The notes beneath the pieces were generated by a model. That model made no database searches and was not told the DNA's origin. It saw only the letters and a program-made list of their open reading frames with translations. Source: CAWDDA01 sp963813345 (lineage in GTDB: Bacteria; Acidobacteriota; Blastocatellia; RBC074). From it: 64,000 bases of DNA. Every line of letters starts with the position of its first letter. The stretch's first letter is position 1. Both the position numbers and the translations under genes were made by a program. Below, piece after piece: positions 18,543 through 26,612 of the stretch. Location of the stretch: assembly GCA_963813345.1 (NCBI GenBank), contig CAWEYR010000027.1, positions 50,493 to 114,492 of the forward strand, written 5' to 3'.

Positions 18543-20921
18543 CTAATGTACCAGCAATTCATCAGCGTCCTGGTCTGCATCCTCGGCGACGAAAGGCCGG
18601 AAATTCAGACCATTTGGGTCAGCGTAAACTTCAACCATTGCCGAAGGCCCGATACGACCCTGGATCACAGCCTCTGCCAGCGGGTCTTCAACAAATTTCT
18701 GTAATGCTCGCCGCAGCGGTCGCGCACCGTAGCTTCTGTCCGTGCACGTGCGTTCGACGATCCATCGCTGCGCCTCCACCGTCAGCCTGACTTCAAGCCG
18801 ACGATGACTCAGCGTCCGATTCAGCTGCTCGATCAGTAATCCAACAACTCTAAGAAGGTCCTCATCTGAAAGCGGGTCGAAGACAATGATCTCGTCCAGC
18901 CGATTGATGAACTCCGGATTGAAGGTCTCCCTGACCGCTGCCAGTATTCTGTCCTCTGTCTTCTGAAGTGCCGCGTCCTCGGTCGACTGAAATCCAACAT
19001 AACCGCGCTTATAAATGAAGCGTGCTCCGATGTTCGACGTCATTATGACGATCACATTCTTGAAGTCGACCGTGTTGCCAAGTGCGTCGGTCAGGACACC
19101 ATCCTCGAATACCTGCAGCAGAATGTTGAATATGTCCGGATGCGCCTTCTCAATCTCATCCAGCAAAAGCACCGAATAAGGATTGCGCCGGATCCTCTCA
19201 GTCAGCTGTCCGCCCTCCTCGTGACCTACGTAACCTGGAGGTGAACCGATCAGCTTCGAAACCGAGTGCTTCTCCATGAACTCCGACATGTCGAAGCGGA
19301 TCATCGCCCGCTCCGCGCCAAAGAGAAACTCTGCAAGCGACCGCCCGACTTCAGTCTTGCCAACACCGGTTGGCCCCAGAAAAAGAAACGATCCCACGGG
19401 CCGATTCGGACTCTTCAGGCCTGCCCTCGATCGTCTTATCGCGCGCGCAAGAGCAGAGATGGCCGACTCCTGGCTGATGATTCTCCGATGAAGCTCTTCT
19501 TCGATCCGAAGCAGCTTCGCGGACTCTTCCTCCTGAAGCGATGAAACAGGAATACCAGTCCATCTCGCGATAACGTCATCGATGTCGCCTTTGCAGACTA
19601 GAGACGCCGCATCGCCGAAGTCGAGCGTCTCGTCAAATCGCGCGCCGCGCCGTGTTGCCGGCGAACGATCGCCTTCGCGCTGGTACCGCTGCAGTGGCGG
19701 ATAACCTCTCTCTCTCTGAATCCTCAGCTTGACGCGAGCTCCTGCCTCGTCGATGACATCAATCGCCTTGTCGGGCAGGAACCGATCCGGCAGATAACGT
19801 GACGATTGATAGACTGCCGCCTCAATGGCGTCTTCGGCGTAGCGAACATTGTGAAACGATTCGTAACGGTCCTTGATGCCTTCGAGAACTCCGATGGCTT
19901 CGATTTCGTTTGGTGCAGGCACCTTGACTGCCTGAAAACGCCGTTCAAGAGAGCGGTCTTTCTCGATGGACTTGCGGTATTCCGAAGGTGTCGTTGCACC
20001 GATGCACTGGATCTCGCCGCGCGAAAGAGCCGGCTTGAGAATGTTGGCCGCGTCCAGGCTGCCTTCGGCCGAACCCGCGCCAACGAGCGTATGCAACTCG
20101 TCGATGAAGATGACATACTGAGGATTGTCGATCAGCTCGCGCATGATCATCTTCATCCGCTCTTCGAACTGGCCACGATACTTGGTCCCTGCAACAATCA
20201 GGCTCAGATCGAGTGCGAGGATGCGTTTGTCCACCAGAAATGACGGGACCTCGCCGGACACGATTCGCTGAGCCAGTCCTTCAACGATGGCGGTCTTGCC
20301 AACACCAGGCTCGCCGATAAGCACCGGATTATTCTTTGTGCGGCGGCACAGGATCTGTATCACGCGATCGATTTCGTGTTCGCGTCCTACAAGTGGATCC
20401 AGCTTTCCGTCGAGCGCAGCTTCGGTCAGGTCGCGGCTGAACTCCACCAGATGAGGCGTATCGCGTTTGGCACTCGCGCTGCGCTCGAGGTTCGCCTGAC
20501 GCATGAGGTCGTGCCGTATGTCAGAAAGACGCAGTCCGCGATCATAGAGAATCTCAGCCGCAATCGAATTCTCTTCTCGAAGCAGTCCCAGAAGAAGATG
20601 TTCGGTGCCAATGTGGCGGTGCCCGAGTCGTTCAGATTCTTCGGCTGCGAACGCGAGGACTCGTTTGGCTTCGAGTGAAAGCGGAAGGTCGACCGAAGTC
20701 GAGATACGCTCACGAAGTATCGTGCGCCCTTCGATCTCTTTGCGGATCGATTCAACGCTGCTTTGCGAGCGGTTGAAAAATCGCGTCGTCAGGTGCTTGT
20801 CCTCGCGGATGAGCCCGAGGAGAATGTGCTCCGCCTCGATCTGAGCCGCGCCAAACTGGCTGGCTTCATATCGCGCGAAGAAGATCACGCGGCGCGCTTT
20901 CTCCGTATACCTTTCGAACAT
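18543..20921 (-). CDS. clpC: ATP-dependent Clp protease ATP-binding subunit ClpC
   Basis: Start chosen at ATG 20921 (MFERYTEKARRVIFFARYEA), five bases after GAGG; 792 residues. A Clp N-domain doublet occupies residues 1-145. AAA1 has GEPGVGKTAIVEG and Walker B VIFIDELHTLVGAG. AAA2 has GPTGVGKTEVGRS and LLLDEIEKAHPDIFN. The linker after the first AAA module is short and lacks a recognisable UVR motif, which ClpC proteins usually carry for adaptor binding. It unfolds substrates for ClpP. The partner clpP is not in the window. Confidence 0.93.
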   Translation of the reverse strand: MFERYTEKARRVIFFARYEASQFGAAQIEAEHILLGLIREDKHLTTRFFNRSQSSVESIRKEIEGRTILRERISTSVDLPLSLEAKRVLAFAAEESERLGHRHIGTEHLLLGLLREENSIAAEILYDRGLRLSDIRHDLMRQANLERSASAKRDTPHLVEFSRDLTEAALDGKLDPLVGREHEIDRVIQILCRRTKNNPVLIGEPGVGKTAIVEGLAQRIVSGEVPSFLVDKRILALDLSLIVAGTKYRGQFEERMKMIMRELIDNPQYVIFIDELHTLVGAGSAEGSLDAANILKPALSRGEIQCIGATTPSEYRKSIEKDRSLERRFQAVKVPAPNEIEAIGVLEGIKDRYESFHNVRYAEDAIEAAVYQSSRYLPDRFLPDKAIDVIDEAGARVKLRIQRERGYPPLQRYQREGDRSPATRRGARFDETLDFGDAASLVCKGDIDDVIARWTGIPVSSLQEEESAKLLRIEEELHRRIISQESAISALARAIRRSRAGLKSPNRPVGSFLFLGPTGVGKTEVGRSLAEFLFGAERAMIRFDMSEFMEKHSVSKLIGSPPGYVGHEEGGQLTERIRRNPYSVLLLDEIEKAHPDIFNILLQVFEDGVLTDALGNTVDFKNVIVIMTSNIGARFIYKRGYVGFQSTEDAALQKTEDRILAAVRETFNPEFINRLDEIIVFDPLSDEDLLRVVGLLIEQLNRTLSHRRLEVRLTVEAQRWIVERTCTDRSYGARPLRRALQKFVEDPLAEAVIQGRIGPSAMVEVYADPNGLNFRPFVAEDADQDADELLVH

Positions 20922-20955
20922 ACCCCTCAACGAATCAAGGTTGGGAATTATTATA

Positions 20956-21642
20956 CTACGTTTGAAGCTCGCTGATCCGTCCTGCGTCAAGGAGGAAGAC
21001 GCGGTCACAGCGAGAGGCTAGCTTCCGATTGTGCGTGACGATTACCGCGGTCAGTTCCTGGTCAACCTGGAGCTTTCGAATGAGATCGAGAACGGCTTCA
21101 CCCGTCCTCGCGTCCAGGTTACCGGTTGGCTCGTCAGCCAGCAGAAGCTGCGGCGAACTGGCAAGAGCCCTCGCAATTGCGACGCGCTGCTGTTCGCCCC
21201 CAGAAAGCTCACCTGGCCGGTTGCCCTCGCGCTCCGCAACCCCGACCCGATCCAGTAGCCGGTGAGCACGCACGCGCGATTCCTGCGCACTCGCACCGCC
21301 AATCAGGTCCGGCATCATTACATTTTCAAGCGCCGAAAACTCCGGCAACAGGTGGTGAAACTGGAAAACAAATCCTATCTGCCGGTTGCGAAAGCGGCTC
21401 AAGTCTAGCTCACGTGCTTTGACGATGTCAAACTTGCCTAAAAACACGCTCCCTGATGTGGGACGATCGAGCCCACCAAGCAGGTGCAGCAAGGTCGATT
21501 TGCCTGCTCCGGACTCTCCCACGATGGCGACGAGCTCACCGCGTGCAACTTCGAAATTCAGATCCCTGAAGACCTCAATCTCTTCGTTGCGGGTGCGATA
21601 CACCTTTGTCAGTTGCTCTGCTCGTAACCAGGCTTGAGTCAT
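20956..21642 (-). CDS. lolD: ABC transporter ATPase, LolD/MacB type
   Basis: 228 residues with Walker A GESGAGKST, Q-loop FQFHHLLPEFSALENVMMP, signature LSGGEQQR, Walker B LLLADEPTGNLD and the H-loop VTHN. The FQFHHLLPEF sequence is typical of LolD, which powers lipoprotein release from the inner membrane. No LolC/E permease is adjacent, so the symbol rests on subfamily resemblance. It precedes clpC by 34 bp on the same strand. Confidence 0.85.
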   Translation of the reverse strand: MTQAWLRAEQLTKVYRTRNEEIEVFRDLNFEVARGELVAIVGESGAGKSTLLHLLGGLDRPTSGSVFLGKFDIVKARELDLSRFRNRQIGFVFQFHHLLPEFSALENVMMPDLIGGASAQESRVRAHRLLDRVGVAEREGNRPGELSGGEQQRVAIARALASSPQLLLADEPTGNLDARTGEAVLDLIRKLQVDQELTAVIVTHNRKLASRCDRVFLLDAGRISELQT

Positions 21643-21655
21643 GATCGACCTAATC

Positions 21656-21845
21656 CGGTGGCCAGGGGTCAGGGGTCGGGGGCCGGGGATAGAGGACTCA
21701 CGCGAAGACTCGAAGCCAATGCGATGCTTGAGTCAAGCTGAGCTTGAAGGCGCCTCCGGCTTCGCGTCTTCGCGTGAGCTACTGACTTCGCCCGACCACT
21801 TGCCACTGGCCACTGCTCACTGCCCACTTGCCCACCGACCACTCC
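21656..21845. repeat. Dispersed GGTCAGGGGTC / GACCACTGGCCACTG tracts
   Basis: GTGGCCAGGGGTCAGGGGTC at the left faces CACTGGCCACTGCTCACTGC on the right, with the pair TTCGCGTCTTCGCGTGAG / CTCACGCGAAGACTCG also inverted inside. The right half encodes the last ~25 residues of the neighbouring hypothetical protein, so the repeat has been captured at its C-terminus. Confidence 0.65.
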
Positions 21846-23530
21846 GCGGGCCACGTCAAACTTCCAAACGCTGAGTGTGATTCGATCAGGATTCCCCAGT
21901 CTTCAAGTCGAACGGTGCTCGCTGCGAGTGGCACTCTCTCGAGCGCAGCCGCGGAATCTCCGATCGCAGCACGGCGAGGCAGAAACGCAGCAAGCGATTC
22001 CATCATTCTCTGCGTCTCTTCGGCGACAGACGAGAACGACAGAAGAATTCCCGGCTGCGGCGGTCTCGAAGCCGACCGGAAACCACCTGTTTCAACCAGC
22101 GCCTTGCCGCCGGAACGCGCTTCAACAAGTCTTGCAATTCCGGCTCTCGATCCGAACGACACTACGTCGTCCAGGAACGCAACTGCCCCGCGGCGCTCAT
22201 CACTCGAAGTCAGAATCAAATAGCCGTTCTTCATTTCCCGGACGATTCGCGCGCCACCAGCTGAAAGAAATCGTTCGACTACCGGATCGAGCCGCGAACG
22301 GTCAACGACATTGATCAACCATGTTTGCTCTGCAGGATCCGGCCCCAGGCTGGCTATCGCGATTTCGTTTCCCAGGATGCCTGCTGCACTTTCGCCTTCC
22401 TTAAAGCCGAAGAGGGCTTCGCGCGCACCGACGAGAAAACGGTGAAAGAGAAAGCTCTGAGCAACACCCATGCGCGCCGACACGACAGCTTCAAGCGTCT
22501 CGAGTCCCTTCTTCGGGTCCTCAATGTTCACCAGAGTCAAGCCTGAGGCGACATCTGGAACCAGCTTGAGAATTCCAGCCTCGGAGGTGCGCGGTTTTAT
22601 GCCTTCTCGAAGCTGACCTGCCATGTCAGGTGGACAGAGCCATCGCCAGGTCTCGACCGCCTGACCGTTTTCATAATTCAGCCGGTACGCAAGCCCTTTC
22701 GACGTCTTTGACGTAAGATCGGCCACAATACTTTCGAGGCTCTCCAGAAGAATGCTCTCACCAAGGACACGCCGTGCAAAAAGATTCGCCGAAAACCGCG
22801 CAAGACGCGAAGTGCCCTCACCGGTTACAAAGCCAAAAAGGCCTCGAGCTGAAGCCTCGCTTGCACGCGCCTTGACGAGAGCTTCGTCGTTCGTCATCGA
22901 AGCGACTCGACCTTTGCGCGTATTGATGGCCGCTTCGATGGATTCCTTGTGATTCGCCACTATCCACTCACCTGCAATCTGTGCTGAGTAGAGTCGACGC
23001 TCAGTCGACTGCGCTCTGAAAATGCGCACAGGCGTTTCCTGAAACACTGACGCTTCCTCGGTGGTTTCACCGAGGAGGTGCCGAGCCAGTTGCGGCACAA
23101 TTCGATTGACGACAGATTCCAGCCGGTAAGGGGCAGTATGAGTCTCAGCGATGAACGCGAGTCGCGGCCGTATTTCGTCACCTTTGACTTCGAGGCTCGT
23201 AACAAAGACGGCGACCTGCGACCGCGAGAGCAAGACATAGTCACTGGTTCCCGCGCCGGTAAAGCGGATGGCTCGGGCAGCTAAACCTAAATACTTCCAC
23301 CGATCCCAGATGCCGTACGACGGCGCGAGATCGGCCCAACCCTTGCTCGACGTGAGATCGTCAGCCAGCCGTGTCCAATCGTTGAGTTCAAGAAAGCCAA
23401 TCGCTGTCTTCGGAACGTAAACAGCCAAATCGACGCGCGAGTAACTTTGATAATAGAGCCACCCAACAAGCGAGATCGCGGCGAGAGCAAGAATTGCAAT
23501 CCGGGTCTTACGGCGGGGCGGCTTAGCCAT
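21779..23530 (-). CDS. Membrane-anchored hypothetical protein (possibly DUF3352-like)
   Basis: 583 residues, not confidently recognised. It starts with a basic segment and one transmembrane helix (IAILALAAISLVGWLYY), then a large extracytoplasmic domain with alternating strands and helices. The opening VDLAVYVPKTAIGFLELNDW resembles proteins annotated as DUF3352 in Acidobacteria and Cyanobacteria. The C-terminal ~25 residues (WSVGKWAVSSGQWQVVG) are encoded by a dispersed repeat and are probably not ancestral; the true stop may have been lost. Possibly expressed with the S41 protease upstream on the same strand. Confidence 0.55.
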   Translation of the reverse strand: MAKPPRRKTRIAILALAAISLVGWLYYQSYSRVDLAVYVPKTAIGFLELNDWTRLADDLTSSKGWADLAPSYGIWDRWKYLGLAARAIRFTGAGTSDYVLLSRSQVAVFVTSLEVKGDEIRPRLAFIAETHTAPYRLESVVNRIVPQLARHLLGETTEEASVFQETPVRIFRAQSTERRLYSAQIAGEWIVANHKESIEAAINTRKGRVASMTNDEALVKARASEASARGLFGFVTGEGTSRLARFSANLFARRVLGESILLESLESIVADLTSKTSKGLAYRLNYENGQAVETWRWLCPPDMAGQLREGIKPRTSEAGILKLVPDVASGLTLVNIEDPKKGLETLEAVVSARMGVAQSFLFHRFLVGAREALFGFKEGESAAGILGNEIAIASLGPDPAEQTWLINVVDRSRLDPVVERFLSAGGARIVREMKNGYLILTSSDERRGAVAFLDDVVSFGSRAGIARLVEARSGGKALVETGGFRSASRPPQPGILLSFSSVAEETQRMMESLAAFLPRRAAIGDSAAALERVPLAASTVRLEDWGILIESHSAFGSLTWPAEWSVGKWAVSSGQWQVVGRSQ

Positions 23531-23548
23531 AGGTGCGTTATCGACCCG

Positions 23549-23640
23549 GGAGCGCCAGGCTTGCAGCCTGGCGCGTGATTCTGTACTTAAGACGTTGGAA
23601 TTGGAGACACGCGCCAGGCTCGCCAGCCTGGCGCTCCCAG
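23549..23640. repeat. Paired palindromes, family B, second locus
   Basis: Palindromes at 23552-23574 and 23611-23634 with arms GCGCCAGGCT and AGCCTGGCGC, enclosed by outer arms GGGAGCGCCAGG and CCTGGCGCTCCC. They lie between the S41 protease stop and the hypothetical-protein start on the same strand, so a mature transcript would carry a stable double hairpin. Confidence 0.85.
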
Positions 23641-23654
23641 GCAGTTCGCACGAA

Positions 23655-25307
23655 TCAGTTTCGAGGCGATGAACGAGTCAGTTTTCGCGCTCGGCTGGCA
23701 AGCTCGGCAGCGTTCGGTAGCTCGGAGATCGCCCGCTGCAGCTGAGCGTCGTTTTGCGAAACAGTTTTCTGAGCCGCATCAACGCCGTACGCCGCAAACA
23801 CAACCTCTTCGCGGATCTTCTGCCGGGCCCAGGCGAAGTTTTCTTCGATCATTGCCTTTGTGATTCCGATATCCGGGTTCTTCGCGGAGAAATCGGTCAT
23901 GAAAGCGCGGTATGCGGCCATGATCTCATCAGTAACGACATACTCGTCTGCACGCGCTTCACGTCCAAAACTGATCCCGTTGATCTTGAAGTTTGGAGCG
24001 GCTGCGACCTTGCCCGCAGTCAGGTCTCGAACAAACATGAAAAGTCCGGTTGTCCAGATGGCCCACTGAGGATTGGTTACGCGAGCTGGTTCAATCTTTA
24101 TGTCCGGCTCGATGCCACCGCCTCCATAAACCGTCCTGCCGAGGTCCGTTTGCTTCTGTTCGGTTGTAGGACTTGGTGCCGGAGTCTGACCGCCGTTGGC
24201 GTTTCGCCGCCAGATGTATTCGTAGAATGAACCGTTCGAGTAGTCACGCTGAATCAACCGGCCGCTCGGCGTGTAGTACCGGGCAGTGGTCAGCGTTAGT
24301 CCAGTCCCTCCGGGAAGAGGAAAGATGGTCTGGACAAGGCCTTTGCCAAAGCTTCCCTGCCCGACGATCAATCCACGGTCGTGATCCTGTACTGCTCCGG
24401 CAACAATCTCGGATGCCGATGCTGAGCCGCGGTTGATCATTACGACCAGCGGAAACGTTTCCGGCGAGCCAGATTCTGCAGGCCAATCACGGCTGGGCAC
24501 GCGTCCTTCACGTCCACGGACCGACAGCACTGTCTGGCCGCGCTCGAGGAATTTGTCAGAGACCTTGATCGCCTGATCGAGGAATCCCCCCGGATTGTTC
24601 CTCAGGTCAAGAACCAGTGATTTAGCACCCTTTGCCTTCAGATCATTGATCGCCTGGCTGAGCTCATCGCTGGTTGTCGAGTGGAACCCGCGCGAGAGGT
24701 TAACGTAACCAACGCCAGGCTTGATAATGTAATGAGTTGAAATCGACGGAAGATCGACCGCACCGCGTTCGATCGTCACGGTCACCGGCGTCTCGTCGCC
24801 GGCTCGTTTTACCGTGACTTTCACCTTGGACCCAAGCTCGCCACGAAGGTGATTCCTCACCTGATCAACATTCCAGTTCTCTGCGTTCTCGCCATCGACG
24901 GTCAGGATGTAGTCGCCATAGCGCAAGCCCGCGCGCGAAGCCGGTGTATCTCTGAACGGCTCCATGATGTAGACACCGCGATAACGCTGTTGAATCGAGG
25001 CTCCGATGCCGTAATAGACACTCCGCTGTTCGCGGCGCAGCTCTTCAAAACCCTTGCGATCGTAGAAGACTGAATGCGGATCCAGTGTCCGCAACATTCC
25101 TTGAATACCGGCTCGGTTGAGCACCTCGTAGCTGGGAGGATCAACGTACTTCTGCTGAATGAGCTCGGTAGCGGCAACGTAATCCTGATTGAGTTTGTTC
25201 TCAGCCGCAAAATCCTGCGAAGCCGCCTGAGGGCTCATCAGGAGGAAGGTGGCGGCCAGGGCCAATGCAAGTGAAAGAAATAGAGTTCGTGTCCAGATTC
25301 TTCTCAC
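23655..25307 (-). CDS. ctpA: C-terminal processing protease, S41 family
   Basis: Start set at GTG 25307 (VRRIWTRTLFLSL), six bases after GGAGAAG; an in-frame TTG at 25343 is weaker. Signal/anchor helix, then a PDZ domain (PASRAGLRYGDYILTVDG), and the S41 core with catalytic Ser in GSASASEIVAGAVQDH and Lys in GQGSFGKGLVQ. A C-terminal extension of ~150 residues contains FGREARADEYVVTDEIMAAYRAF. It cleaves C-termini of periplasmic or envelope proteins. Symbol by family only. It is divergent from the kinase-like secreted gene. Confidence 0.9.
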   Translation of the reverse strand: MRRIWTRTLFLSLALALAATFLLMSPQAASQDFAAENKLNQDYVAATELIQQKYVDPPSYEVLNRAGIQGMLRTLDPHSVFYDRKGFEELRREQRSVYYGIGASIQQRYRGVYIMEPFRDTPASRAGLRYGDYILTVDGENAENWNVDQVRNHLRGELGSKVKVTVKRAGDETPVTVTIERGAVDLPSISTHYIIKPGVGYVNLSRGFHSTTSDELSQAINDLKAKGAKSLVLDLRNNPGGFLDQAIKVSDKFLERGQTVLSVRGREGRVPSRDWPAESGSPETFPLVVMINRGSASASEIVAGAVQDHDRGLIVGQGSFGKGLVQTIFPLPGGTGLTLTTARYYTPSGRLIQRDYSNGSFYEYIWRRNANGGQTPAPSPTTEQKQTDLGRTVYGGGGIEPDIKIEPARVTNPQWAIWTTGLFMFVRDLTAGKVAAAPNFKINGISFGREARADEYVVTDEIMAAYRAFMTDFSAKNPDIGITKAMIEENFAWARQKIREEVVFAAYGVDAAQKTVSQNDAQLQRAISELPNAAELASRARKLTRSSPRN

Positions 25308-25455
25308 GCGTGTCTTCTCCGATTCCAACCAAACTTCAGCCAACAGCTTCTTATACTATCAGGAGTTGAAAAGAGTTCAAGCATCCCGCCGACCGTCAGC
25401 TTTTCCGGACGGAGAAGACTGGAGCCTGGAGCTTCTTAGAGTTATCATTCTGGTC

Positions 25456-26475
25456 ATGAGCAAGATTCTTCGATCGACTATGCTGATTTTGGTACTTTCG
25501 GGGACAGCTCTGATTTCCACTGCTGGCCAGACGGTTCCCCGGTCAACTGCAACATCCACCCAAGCGGCAGGAGCTTCCACTGGACTCAAACCAGTCATTT
25601 GGAAAGATCCCGGCGCCGTTGAACGACTCGATTTTGCTAACGGGGTCGGCGGAAGAGAAGGCGCGCCGCGGCCGCCGTTTACTTTCCTCGAGGAAAACAC
25701 CAAGGGGACCAACCCGAAGATCCGTGTCAAGGATGCGGCCGGGACCGAATGGGCAGTAAAGTGGGGCAGCGAAGTGAACGCTGAGACCTTCGCGACACGG
25801 GTTGTCTGGGCAGCAGGCTATTTTGTCGAAGCAGCCTACTTTATAAGACAAGGTAAAGTTGAAGGTGTTACGGGTCTGGACCGTGCGAAGAGTCAGGTCA
25901 AGCCTGACGGCAGCTTCGTGGATGCACGCTTTGAGCGGCGCGCGAAAGGCGTGAAGACGCTTGAAGGTGAGGAAAGCTGGAGCTGGGTCGCCGGTCCCTT
26001 CGTCGGAACAAAAGAGTTCAATGGTCTCAAGGTTGTGCTTATGCTGCTCTCGAACTGGGATAACAAAGATCAGCGCGATGCAGGACGAGGCTCCAATACC
26101 GGAATCCACCAGACCGCCAGTGAGTCCCGCTATATCGTCACTGACTGGGGCGGATCCCTGGGCAAATGGGGTGGCGTCATGTCGCGCGAGAAATGGGACT
26201 GCAAGGGATTCAGCGGACAGTCAAAAGATTTTGTAAAAGGTGTCAAGAACGGCCTCGTGGAGTTTGGATACTCGGGTCAGCACTCTGGAGACTTCAAAGA
26301 GAACATCAAGGTCGAGGATGTCAGGTGGGTGATGCAATACGTTGGCAGAATCACTGATGCGCAGTTGAAATCCGGCCTCGTATCCAGCGGCGCGACGCCC
26401 GAAGACGCTGCCTGTTTTACAGACGCACTTCGCACCCGAATAAATCAACTCCAATTGGTCGCCAAGGGCCGATAG
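25456..26475 (+). CDS. Secreted protein of unknown function with kinase-fold-like motifs
   Basis: Start at ATG 25456 (MSKILRSTMLILVLSGTAL), 339 residues with a signal peptide. After a linker the pattern is reminiscent of an atypical kinase: WAVKWG (beta-3 Lys), ETFATRVVWAAGYF (alpha-C Glu), SNWDNKDQRD (catalytic-loop-like) and VTDWGGSLGKWG (DFG-like Asp). The order and spacing resemble Fam20/HipA/CotH-type kinases, but no close family is recognised and the assignment is an inference. The tail has paired Cys (DWDCKGF-like and DAACFTD). It has no operon partners and is divergent from the S41 protease. Confidence 0.6.
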   Translation: MSKILRSTMLILVLSGTALISTAGQTVPRSTATSTQAAGASTGLKPVIWKDPGAVERLDFANGVGGREGAPRPPFTFLEENTKGTNPKIRVKDAAGTEWAVKWGSEVNAETFATRVVWAAGYFVEAAYFIRQGKVEGVTGLDRAKSQVKPDGSFVDARFERRAKGVKTLEGEESWSWVAGPFVGTKEFNGLKVVLMLLSNWDNKDQRDAGRGSNTGIHQTASESRYIVTDWGGSLGKWGGVMSREKWDCKGFSGQSKDFVKGVKNGLVEFGYSGQHSGDFKENIKVEDVRWVMQYVGRITDAQLKSGLVSSGATPEDAACFTDALRTRINQLQLVAKGR

Positions 26476-26487
26476 GAGAGTGCTGAC

Positions 26488-26606
26488 CTGGGAGCGCCGG
26501 TCTCGGACCGGCTGCGAGCCGCGAAGCGTGCGAGCTTCGAGCATGTATTCCGACTCGCACGCTAACGCGGCTCGTAGCCGGTCGGGAGACCGGCGCTCCC
26601 AGGCGC
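26488..26606. repeat. Large palindrome, family B variant
   Basis: Outer arms CCTGGGAGCGCCGGTCTC (from 26488) and GAGACCGGCGCTCCCAGG (to 26606), with inner pairs CGGCTGCGAGCCGCG / CGCGGCTCGTAGCCG and GCGTGCGAG / CTCGCACGC. It lies between convergent genes and could terminate both transcripts. Confidence 0.85.
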
Positions 26607-26612
26607 ACTCCT

